Positions 7,821 to 15,247 of a DNA stretch of 32,404 bases are shown in pieces. The notes beneath the pieces are model-generated. The model was given only the letters and a program-made list of their open reading frames with translations. It did not search any database and had not been told where the DNA came from. Both the position numbers and the translations under genes were made by a program. How positions within the stretch are numbered: the stretch's first letter is position 1; each line of letters begins with the position of its first letter. The DNA comes from an uncultured Saprospiraceae bacterium (GTDB taxonomy: Bacteria > Bacteroidota > Bacteroidia > Chitinophagales > Saprospiraceae). Location: the NCBI GenBank assembly GCA_937923345.1, contig CAKZVJ010000099.1, forward strand, positions 1 to 32,404, read 5' to 3'.

Positions 7821-9113
7821 ATGCTACTTGCTTTTACTGATCTCCTGCTCGCTTCCTCAAAGATATTTGGCCTAGAGCAATACACCCTTATTATAGCGGC
7901 TTCCGCTATTTTGATTGTATCCTTTTATTTTGGCTTGATCGCCAAAAAAACAAATGTGCCAGCGGTACTTTTATTGATAATTTTAGGGATAGGCCTTAAA
8001 TTTGTTTTGGACACTATGGTTGGGACAGAAGTTGATTTTCTGCCTATTCTTGGAGTCTTGGGTACGGTAGGTTTGATCATGATAGTACTGGAGGCTGCCC
8101 TAGAGTTAGAACTCAAACCAGAGAAAATAGTTCCCATTGCGAAAGCATTTGCCATAGCTTTGATTGGGCTCATCTTATCTATGCTAGCTGCATCGGTTGT
8201 CTTATTTTATTTCATCCCAGATATGAGTTTTTCACATGCCCTTTTGTATGCTACTCCACTGTCTATACTGTCCAGTGCGATCATTATCCCCAGTGTTAGC
8301 GACTTAAGAGAAGACAAGAAAGAGTTTCATATCTACGAAAGTACTTTCTCAGACATCCTCGGAATCATTGTTTTCTTTTATCTTGAAGGTTCACTGCATG
8401 AAGGGGGAGCAGGAATTGGTGGATACACACTAAGTATTTTAGTAACAATTGTCGCTTCTGTATTAGCAAGTTACATACTAATCCTAATCTTCCAAAATAT
8501 ACAAAGTCACACCAAGTTGTTCTTACTGATAGCAACGCTACTTTTATTATATGCATTGGGAAAAAAATTCCACTTATCTTCTTTAATTATCATTTTGATA
8601 TTCGGGCTAATGATTTCCAATATGCGTTTGTTCTTTCAAGGCCCCTTAAAAAAATGGCTACGCTATAAAGAGGCTTTACATATTTATGAAGGCCTACATG
8701 TAGTTACTATGGAAACGGCTTTTGTCGTACGTACATTTTTCTTTGTAATCTTTGGTTTAACCATCTCTCTGGCTTCTTTACTTAATCTTAAAGTCGCTTT
8801 TATAAGTGTTTTGATTATCATCTCTATTTATTTGATTAGATTTATTATGCTGCGTTTGTTTATTGGGCGCGATATTCTACCCCAGTTATTCATTGCGCCT
8901 CGGGGCTTGATTACGGTCTTGTTATTCTATTCTATTCCTGCAGGATTAGTTCCAGGATTTGACAAGGGTATTCTGTTATTCATCATAATAGGTACTTGTC
9001 TCATAATGACTGGTGCTATGATTTATGATAAAACGCGCAGTGGTAGTGCTATTAAAAAGGCAGAAAATAATCCCGTCGGATATGAAAAGTGGAAAGCTCC
9101 TACTTTGGAATAA
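7821..9113 (+). CDS. Cation:proton antiporter (CPA superfamily)
   Basis: A 430-aa protein with about 12 membrane segments and no soluble regulatory domain. Family marks are the LIMIVLEAALELEL segment of helix 3-4, PLSILSSAIIIPSV, the ion-binding helix ESTFSDILGI (Asp178), and APRGLITVLL near the C terminus. The usual ND/DD pair of CPA antiporters is SD here, so coupling stoichiometry cannot be inferred safely. It probably exchanges Na+ or K+ for protons across the inner membrane. It lies last in an operon with a cytoplasmic ATPase and an MscS-like protein and lacks the C-terminal nucleotide-binding domain often fused to such transporters, so the separate ATPase might play a regulatory part (inference). 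No clear terminator follows. Confidence 0.88.
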   Translation: MLLAFTDLLLASSKIFGLEQYTLIIAASAILIVSFYFGLIAKKTNVPAVLLLIILGIGLKFVLDTMVGTEVDFLPILGVLGTVGLIMIVLEAALELELKPEKIVPIAKAFAIALIGLILSMLAASVVLFYFIPDMSFSHALLYATPLSILSSAIIIPSVSDLREDKKEFHIYESTFSDILGIIVFFYLEGSLHEGGAGIGGYTLSILVTIVASVLASYILILIFQNIQSHTKLFLLIATLLLLYALGKKFHLSSLIIILIFGLMISNMRLFFQGPLKKWLRYKEALHIYEGLHVVTMETAFVVRTFFFVIFGLTISLASLLNLKVAFISVLIIISIYLIRFIMLRLFIGRDILPQLFIAPRGLITVLLFYSIPAGLVPGFDKGILLFIIIGTCLIMTGAMIYDKTRSGSAIKKAENNPVGYEKWKAPTLE

Positions 9114-9359
9114 TTTTGAGCTATGTTTTATATTTTGCAAGGTCTGACAGCGCTTATAAATACTGTTTAATTCTGTTTATGTGACAGATACCTTTCTTCG
9201 TCGAATTTACTTTAGAAATACTAGTTATTGGAATAGTCTAATAAGTAGACTTACTTTTTAGAAATCAGCGATTTACGTTTCTCTAAACTTATTCTTTTGT
9301 AATATACAAGTCATAGTTCATAGACTAATACTTTGTATGTTTACCATCAAATACAACTA

Positions 9360-11774
9360 ATGAAATATATTTATACGCTAACATTGTTGCTTTGCCTCAA
9401 TGTTGTTTTGCATTCGCAAATTCAACCTACCACCTATTCAAGAATAAAAATAGACTTGCGAGAGACCTCCATTGCACTAGTCGAAAAATTGGGTTTGGAG
9501 ACAGATCATGGTAGCTACGCTCCTGGTAAATATCTGACCACTGACTTTTCGAGTCATGAACTAGATTTACTCCGCGACAATAATATTCCGTTTAGGATAA
9601 TCTTAGCAGATGTAAAAGCGCATTACCACCACCAAAATGAGCACGGACATTCCCATGAACCTATACATGAACGCACTTTAAATAACTGTCAAGAAGACCT
9701 TGGAGTGCAGTTTGACTACGATACACCGGAGAACTATCAATTTGGCTCCATGGGGGGATATTTAACTTATGACGAACTTTTGACCACCCTTGATGAAATG
9801 GCCAACTTATATCCTGATTTGATTACTGTTAGACAACCTATAGGTACAATCTTAACAGAAGAAGGCAGACCTATATTTTGGCTTAGAATCTCTGATAACC
9901 CAAATATGGAGGAGAATGAACCAGAGGTCTTATATACTGCCTTGCACCATGCGCGAGAGCCCAATAGTTTATCTCAAATGATATTTTATATGTGGTACTT
10001 ATTGGAGAATTATGAAACGGACCCAGAGGTAAGATACTTGGTGGATAATACGGCAATGCACTTTATACCCTGTATCAATCCTGATGGATATGTTTTTAAC
10101 CAAATGACAGATCCTAATGGAGGTGGTCTTTGGAGAAAAAATAGATCTGTAGAAAATGGTCAACCTGTTGGTGTGGATTTGAATAGAAATTATGGTTTTG
10201 AGTGGGGATTCAACAATCAAGGATCGTCTGGGAATCCCAACAGCGAGATATATAGAGGTCAAGCCCCTTTTTCCGAACCAGAAACTCAAGCTGTTAGAGA
10301 TTTTTGCATCGATCATAGATTTCGAATTTGTATGAACTATCATACTTTCGGAAATGTACTCATCTACCCTTTTGCATTTAATGATGAAGAAACTCCTGAC
10401 CAGCCCACCTATGCAGCCTTCACTAGGGCAATGGCAAGTGAAAACAATTTTCCCTCAGGAACAGGCTTAGAAACAGTCGGTGCAACTGCCAATGGAGAAT
10501 CGGATGATTGGTTGTATGGAGACACTATTGCTAAACCGAGAATATTCTCGCTCACCCCCGAAGTAGGGCCTGGTAGTTTTGGATTCTGGCCACCACAAAG
10601 CGCCATCGATCAACTCAACAAATCCGTACTATTACAAAATCTAGTCACTGCACACTTACTACTAAACTATGGTGAAGCGGAAGAAGTTGCCCCAGTGAAT
10701 TTTATCACAGGAGAACAAGGCACCTTCACTTTCAATCTCAAGAAGTACGGCTTAGCAACAGGTACATTAAATTTAAATGTAAGTGCAGTAAACAATGCGC
10801 TCAGCTTGACAAATACCAGTTTAACCACTGACATGGAGCATTTAGATGAAGCTACCTTAGAGGTAAACTATACCATTTCAGAGGCTACAGAAGATGGTGA
10901 GGAAATATTGCTTGTGTTGGCAATAGACAATGGACAGTTTATCAGCCGAGATACAATACGCAAGACATACTTGCTTGGAGATTTTGCAACCATAGCCTCT
11001 AATGACGCTACCGATGCACAAGATTGGGCATTTACCGAAACCTGGGGCATCACCTCAGAGGAGTTTGTATCCAGTCCTAGTAGCATCACTGATTCCCCCA
11101 ATGGAAACTATGCACCAGATATAAACAACACCAGTACCTGGCAAATTCCGATTGACTTGAGTAATGCAAGACAGGCTTTCTTAAACTTTTATGCGATGTG
11201 GGATATAGAGGCGAATTTTGACTATGCACAAATTATGGCATCTACTGATGGAATCAATTACCAGCCCTTATGCGGAAACTTTACAACAATAGGAAACTAT
11301 GCGCAAGATGATGGCCAACCGCTCTATGATGGTACTCAGAATGATTGGGTATTTGAAGAAATAGACCTTTCAGATTTTTTAGGGCAAAATATTATGATTC
11401 GGTTTCGAATTGTTTCTGATGGCTACGTTGAAGGAGATGGATTTTACTTTGATGACATTAGCGTGCGGACCTTGTCCATGGATGTCACGAGTAGTGCTAA
11501 CATCTTGTCAAAGAATAGTCTGAACCTTTACCCTAACCCATTTACAGATGCATTACAAGTAAATTTTGACTTGATGCAAGCCTCGGATGCAGTCAACATT
11601 CGTTTAGTCAATTCTATCGGGAAGGAAGTGTATAGGCATCGCAATCAATCCTTTACTGCAGGTGCAAATCAAGCAGTTATCAATAGAGATGACTTGGAAA
11701 ACGGTGTTTACTTTTTACAGTTACTTATAGCGGATAAGATTGTAGGCGTAAAAAGAATAGTAAAGATTGAATAA
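9360..11774 (+). CDS. Secreted M14 zinc carboxypeptidase with T9SS type A sorting domain
   Basis: An 804-aa exported peptidase. Signal peptide residues 1-20 (MKYIYTLTLLLCLNVVLHSQ), then a pro-region with seven His within residues 88-103, then the M14 catalytic domain: zinc ligands in HAREP (His197, Glu200) and NYHTFG (His328), substrate-binding NPDGY and DLNRNYG, and the catalytic Glu401 in LTPEVGP. All key residues are present. Beta-rich modules follow (about 450-720), including a jelly-roll-like segment ending GDGFYFDDISV, and a C-terminal type A T9SS domain beginning NLYPNPFTDAL and ending RIVKIE. It should be secreted by T9SS and trim C-terminal residues from proteins outside the cell. 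I chose the ATG at 9360 over an in-frame TTG nine codons upstream because it starts a canonical signal peptide. Confidence 0.93.
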   Translation: MKYIYTLTLLLCLNVVLHSQIQPTTYSRIKIDLRETSIALVEKLGLETDHGSYAPGKYLTTDFSSHELDLLRDNNIPFRIILADVKAHYHHQNEHGHSHEPIHERTLNNCQEDLGVQFDYDTPENYQFGSMGGYLTYDELLTTLDEMANLYPDLITVRQPIGTILTEEGRPIFWLRISDNPNMEENEPEVLYTALHHAREPNSLSQMIFYMWYLLENYETDPEVRYLVDNTAMHFIPCINPDGYVFNQMTDPNGGGLWRKNRSVENGQPVGVDLNRNYGFEWGFNNQGSSGNPNSEIYRGQAPFSEPETQAVRDFCIDHRFRICMNYHTFGNVLIYPFAFNDEETPDQPTYAAFTRAMASENNFPSGTGLETVGATANGESDDWLYGDTIAKPRIFSLTPEVGPGSFGFWPPQSAIDQLNKSVLLQNLVTAHLLLNYGEAEEVAPVNFITGEQGTFTFNLKKYGLATGTLNLNVSAVNNALSLTNTSLTTDMEHLDEATLEVNYTISEATEDGEEILLVLAIDNGQFISRDTIRKTYLLGDFATIASNDATDAQDWAFTETWGITSEEFVSSPSSITDSPNGNYAPDINNTSTWQIPIDLSNARQAFLNFYAMWDIEANFDYAQIMASTDGINYQPLCGNFTTIGNYAQDDGQPLYDGTQNDWVFEEIDLSDFLGQNIMIRFRIVSDGYVEGDGFYFDDISVRTLSMDVTSSANILSKNSLNLYPNPFTDALQVNFDLMQASDAVNIRLVNSIGKEVYRHRNQSFTAGANQAVINRDDLENGVYFLQLLIADKIVGVKRIVKIE

Positions 11775-11798
11775 AGCGATCAAAAGGATCTTCTATGG

Positions 11799-12067
11799 AG
11801 GGATGTTCAGAAGTAAGAGAAGAACCCCGGCAGAGCTTGCCCCGATTTTTTTCGGGGGGTGACCATACTATAGCCCAGGGTGGCAACCCTGGGAATTAAC
11901 GAGACAAGAACCAATTTGGCGTGATTTTCTTTTAAAAATCATGACAAATTGAGTCAAAGAATCCCCTCGTTTTTAAAGCAATATTATTAAAAATGGTGTT
12001 ATCAATTAGAGATCTTAAGATGTAGAATGTTTTATCTCAACGAAATATTATATTTATGAACATCCCT
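11799..12067 (-). repeat. MITE-like dispersed repeat, copy 2 (inverted)
   Basis: This is the reverse complement of the element at 90-357, with only scattered substitutions and small indels. Its terminal inverted repeats are better preserved than in copy 1: AGGGATGTTCAGAA at one end and TTATGAACATCCCT at the other (13 of 14 match). Both internal hairpins are retained. It sits between the M14 peptidase stop (25 bp away) and the queA terminator. Copies 1 and 2 face each other across 11.7 kb, so recombination between them could invert that block (inference). Confidence 0.88.
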
Positions 12068-12098
12068 AAGATAGCGACCTTAGGCCTAGAACACAACC

Positions 12099-12135
12099 AA
12101 AAAAAGCCTCCATCAATCAAGATGCAGGCTTTTTC
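12099..12135 (-). terminator. Intrinsic terminator of queA
   Basis: Read on the minus strand, AAAAAGCCT pairs with AGGCTTTTTTT, and inside the stem CATC pairs with GATG after a single mismatch, leaving a 6-nt loop. The T-run follows directly. It lies about 22 bp beyond the queA stop. The A-run on the other side could let it work in both directions. Confidence 0.85.
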
Positions 12136-12156
12136 AAGTAATATGATTTCTTCTTG

Positions 12157-13221
12157 CTAGAGGATCAGCATAGCATCTCCATAACTATAAAAACGGTATT
12201 TTTCTTTGATGGCTACCTGATAAGCCTCCATCATCAAGTCATATCCGCCAAAAGCACATACCATGATGCACAAACTTGACTTAGGCAAGTGAAAATTGGT
12301 GATCATAGAATTAGCTATAGTGAACTCATAGGGAGGGTATATGAATTTGTTAGTCCATCCTTCTGCCTTTTTTAGCATTTGCTCCGCAGAGATAGCGGAT
12401 TCGATAGATCTCATTGAGGTCGTACCTGTAGAGCATACTCTTCTGCGCTCCTTTATCCCTTTGTTTATTTTATCTACTGCTTCCTGAGATATTTTGAAGT
12501 ATTCCGCGTCCATCTTATGCTTGGACAAATCCTCTACTTCGATATTTCTAAACGTACCTAGACCTACATGTAGCGTCACCTCAGCAAAATCAATACCCTT
12601 TATCTCTAACTTCTTGAGGAGTTGCTTACTAAAGTGTAAGCCAGCCGTTGGGGCAGCAACCGCGCCACTTTCCGTAGCATAAAGCGTCTGATAGCGCTCT
12701 ATATCGATTGGCTCAATGTCTCTATTGATATATTTGGGAAGGGGCGTATTGCCCAATCTCGCTACGTCTGCTTTGAACTCTGCATCGGTACCCTCGTATA
12801 AAAATCGTATCGTTCTTCCTCTTGAAGTAGTGTTATCAACTACTTCCGCTACCAAGATGTCATTATCTTCATCATCACTGAAGTACAACTTATTACCTAC
12901 TCTGATTTTTCGAGCAGGATCTACGAGCACGTCCCACAGTCTAGCTTCTGAGTTTAGCTCACGCAGTAGGAAGACCTCTATACTAGCACCCGTTTTTTCC
13001 TTACGTCCATATAGTCGGGCTGGAAATACTTTTGTGTTATTTCTAATGATAACATCTTCATCATTAAAGTAGTCGATGATATCCTTAAACACCTTGTGCT
13101 CTATACGTCCAGTCTCTCTATGCACGACCATTAACCTACTCTCATCTCTAACATCTGCAGGATACTGAGCGATTAATTTTTCAGGAAGTTCAAATTGGAA
13201 TTGTGATAATTTAGTCCTCAT
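12157..13221 (-). CDS. queA: S-adenosylmethionine:tRNA ribosyltransferase-isomerase QueA
   Basis: A 354-aa cytoplasmic enzyme that moves and isomerises the ribosyl part of AdoMet onto 7-aminomethyl-7-deazaguanine at position 34 of tRNA, giving epoxyqueuosine in queuosine synthesis. Family motifs are all present: LIAQYP and DESRLMVV near the N terminus, [49 protein letters not shown], and [19 protein letters not shown] near the C terminus. Length is normal. It stands alone on the minus strand with its own promoter candidate at 13252-13282 and a strong terminator, so it is probably a monocistronic unit. No other queuosine gene is in the window. Confidence 0.97.
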   Translation of the reverse strand: MRTKLSQFQFELPEKLIAQYPADVRDESRLMVVHRETGRIEHKVFKDIIDYFNDEDVIIRNNTKVFPARLYGRKEKTGASIEVFLLRELNSEARLWDVLVDPARKIRVGNKLYFSDDEDNDILVAEVVDNTTSRGRTIRFLYEGTDAEFKADVARLGNTPLPKYINRDIEPIDIERYQTLYATESGAVAAPTAGLHFSKQLLKKLEIKGIDFAEVTLHVGLGTFRNIEVEDLSKHKMDAEYFKISQEAVDKINKGIKERRRVCSTGTTSMRSIESAISAEQMLKKAEGWTNKFIYPPYEFTIANSMITNFHLPKSSLCIMVCAFGGYDLMMEAYQVAIKEKYRFYSYGDAMLIL

Positions 13222-13251
13222 ACGTGGATTAAGATTTTTTCAAAATGAGTG

Positions 13252-13282
13252 CGAAGATACGTATTCTACTTATACAAGCCAA
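13252..13282 (-). promoter_or_regulatory. Candidate promoter of queA
   Basis: On the minus strand, TTG (13282-13280), then 20 bp, then TATCTTCG (13259-13252), one mismatch from TAnnTTTG. This gives a 5' untranslated region of about 20-25 nt before the queA ATG. Confidence 0.5.
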
Positions 13283-13326
13283 CCCTCACCTCTATTAATA
13301 GAGAATTTTCTTTTGACACCTAGCAG

Positions 13327-13747
13327 CCCTTTATTTATAGGGTTTTCTTGGGGCCATCCCACGCAGAAAAATGCGTGGGTCGCTACCTTGCATAGCTCGC
13401 TCTTCGCTCGGCCCTTCGGTCTATCCACATGCCTGCCTGCATCCCGGCGCAGTTGTGGCTACTATTCCAGATCGCTTGTCCGTTGGTTCATGGAGAGCTT
13501 AGGACAGCGAAGTTCTGCAAATTGAACGATATTTTTTTCTATGTGAATAAAAATTTTTGCGTGAGGGATATGGAAGGGGATAGCCTCCGCTATCCGTGTC
13601 CAGACACTTAGCCAGATTGGAGTGCAACGGAAATTCTGGATAAGCGACTGGATACCGAGGCGAATGCCGAGCCCGGAGGAGCCCGACGCTGCCCACCTTT
13701 TATCCATGATACAGATAACTAGATTTGATAAGGGCAGCGGCACGCCC
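13327..13747. other. Gene-free, GC-rich region packed with hairpins
   Basis: No convincing gene lies in the 628 bp between queA and the ABC permease, and the base composition is clearly more GC-rich than its surroundings. At least five stems can be read: CCCACGCA/TGCGTGGG (13358-13379, perfect 8 bp, 6-nt loop); CGCTtGTCC/GGACAGCG (13473-13509, one bulge); GGATAGC/GCTATCC (13578-13595, perfect 7 bp, 4-nt loop); CTTAGCCAGA/TCTGGATAAG (13607-13644, one mismatch); and CGCTGCCC/GGGCAGCG (13687-13739, perfect 8 bp). Short ORFs here on both strands have no family resemblance. It may be a structured RNA, a dispersed palindromic element, or the remains of one. Confidence 0.65.
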
Positions 13748-13820
13748 AAAACATCTCCTTAATATATCTAAGATACGTGCATGTTTATCGAAATTTTATA
13801 AAACTTAGACTATATAAATG

Positions 13821-13828
13821 TACTTTTG
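13821..13828 (+). promoter_or_regulatory. Candidate -7 box for the ABC permease gene
   Basis: TACTTTTG is a perfect TAnnTTTG match ending 21 bp before the ATG at 13850, giving a leader of roughly 15 nt. The -33 region reads TTTTA rather than TTTG. Confidence 0.55.
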
Positions 13829-13849
13829 ATGAAATAGTATATCACTTAC

Positions 13850-15100
13850 ATGCGATTAGTATTCAAAATTATTGGAGAAAGTGCTCGTTTAGCGATTGGA
13901 CAGCTGAGCGGCAATAAGCTGCGTTCCTTCCTGTCCCTGCTAGGTATCACGATAGGAATATTTTGCATTATTAGTGTTTTTTCTGGCGTGGATTCCTTGG
14001 AGGACAATGTGCGTGGGAGTTTTGATAAATTAGGTAGTGATATCATTTTTATAGAAAAATTTAGCTGGTCAGATTCTTTCACCAATTGGTGGAAATACAT
14101 TCGCCGCCCAAATCCTTCTTTTGAAGATTACGAATTGATAAAGGAAAAGGTAAAAAGCAGTGGTACTTCTTGTTTCTATCTAGCTGTCGGATTTACCACA
14201 CTCAAATACAAATCCAATTCTGCCTCGAATGTGGTCATTCTAGGCACTACATCCGAATTTATAGAAATGTTTTCTTCAGATATAGACCGAGGCAGAAATC
14301 TGACCTTGGGCGAATTTAGGACTGGTGCTAATAAGGTAGTTATCGGTGCCAACGTTGCGGACGCGCTATTTGGAGGGATAGACCCGCTTGGCAAAACGAT
14401 AAAACTCAAAGGCAAGAAATTTCAAGTCACAGGTGTCATTGCAAAATCTGGAGACGACATTATTAATGTAGCTGATTTTGATGATGCCGTTTTAGTATCT
14501 GCTGAAACAGCTCGGTCGATGGTCAACTTCAAGTCGAGAAGAATACTAAAGTCTACTGTAGCTGTCAAGGCCAAAGAAGGCAATGATATCGAAGACCTGA
14601 AAGATGAAGTGACTGGTGTGATCAGAGCTAGTCATAGATTGCGTCCCAAAGATGATGATGACTTTTCACTCAATGAAATGTCCATGCTTACCTCTATATT
14701 AGACGGAGTGTTTGTCGTACTTAATGCGGTAGGAGCTATCATTGGTTTATTTGCCATCATAGTGGGGATGTTTAGTGTCGCTAACATTATGTTTGTATCG
14801 GTAAAGGAGAGAACACCACTCATAGGAGTCAAAAAGGCATTAGGCGCAAAACACTATATCATACTATTAGAGTTTCTTATCGAATCAGTAGTCCTATGTA
14901 TTCTCGGAGGACTGTTAGGACTGGGGCTAGTGTATCTACTTACCTTGGTCATCTCTACTGCAGCGGGCTTTCCAATATACCTATCTTGGACAAACATATT
15001 GATGGGCATTGGTTTGTCTATAGTTGTAGGTGTTTTATCTGGTATTATCCCTGCATACATAGCTTCCAAAATGGACCCCGTAGAGGCTATAAGAGCCTAA
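13850..15100 (+). CDS. ABC transporter permease, MacB/FtsX type
   Basis: A 416-aa inner-membrane permease. Its order is typical of the family: first membrane helix in the segment KLRSFLSLLGITIGIFCI (about residues 24-46), a large periplasmic MacB_PCD domain (about 47-280), then the FtsX domain with three helices (about 285-316, 340-376 and 382-405), including the conserved VKERTPLIGVKKALGA loop and the C-terminal MDPVEAIRA. Such permeases transmit ATP-driven motion to the periplasm to move lipoproteins, peptides or drugs rather than forming a classic channel. No ATPase subunit is encoded beside it, so its partner is elsewhere. It appears to be a single-gene unit. Confidence 0.92.
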   Translation: MRLVFKIIGESARLAIGQLSGNKLRSFLSLLGITIGIFCIISVFSGVDSLEDNVRGSFDKLGSDIIFIEKFSWSDSFTNWWKYIRRPNPSFEDYELIKEKVKSSGTSCFYLAVGFTTLKYKSNSASNVVILGTTSEFIEMFSSDIDRGRNLTLGEFRTGANKVVIGANVADALFGGIDPLGKTIKLKGKKFQVTGVIAKSGDDIINVADFDDAVLVSAETARSMVNFKSRRILKSTVAVKAKEGNDIEDLKDEVTGVIRASHRLRPKDDDDFSLNEMSMLTSILDGVFVVLNAVGAIIGLFAIIVGMFSVANIMFVSVKERTPLIGVKKALGAKHYIILLEFLIESVVLCILGGLLGLGLVYLLTLVISTAAGFPIYLSWTNILMGIGLSIVVGVLSGIIPAYIASKMDPVEAIRA

Positions 15101-15126
15101 AAATCAATCTTGTACCATAAGTTTTA

Positions 15127-15149
15127 AGTCGCTCTCCGACTATTTTGTT
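15127..15149 (+). terminator. Weak terminator-like hairpin after the ABC permease
   Basis: AGTCG-ctctc-CGACT is a 5-bp stem followed by ATTTTGTT, 26 bp after the stop. The stem is short, so termination may be partial. Confidence 0.35.
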
Positions 15150-15177
15150 AAAGGAATAAAAAGAAGTAAAAAATATA

Positions 15178-15206
15178 GTCACATATAGAATCTTTTTATA
15201 TGTGAC
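15178..15206. promoter_or_regulatory. Perfect 10-bp inverted repeat upstream of the giant adhesin gene
   Basis: GTCACATATA and TATATGTGAC are exact inverted repeats separated by 9 bp, ending 41 bp before the adhesin ATG. No T-run follows, so it does not look like an intrinsic terminator. It could be an operator for a dimeric regulator or a hairpin in the mRNA leader. The half-sites are in the opposite order from a CRP site. Confidence 0.55.
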
Positions 15207-15247
15207 CTAAGTATATACTATTACAATTTTAATAATAATTCGTAATA

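Noticed and set aside
9333-9359. TTG start nine codons upstream for the M14 peptidase
   Set aside because: The extension precedes a complete, canonical signal peptide starting at the ATG 9360.
13462-13749. Possible small protein or tRNA genes in the hairpin-rich block
   Set aside because: Overlapping ORFs on both strands have no start context or family features, and no T-loop GTTCRA or cloverleaf could be fitted.
15178-15206. CRP/FNR-type operator
   Set aside because: Half-sites are TCACA...TGTGA, the reverse of the CRP order, and the spacing is wrong.
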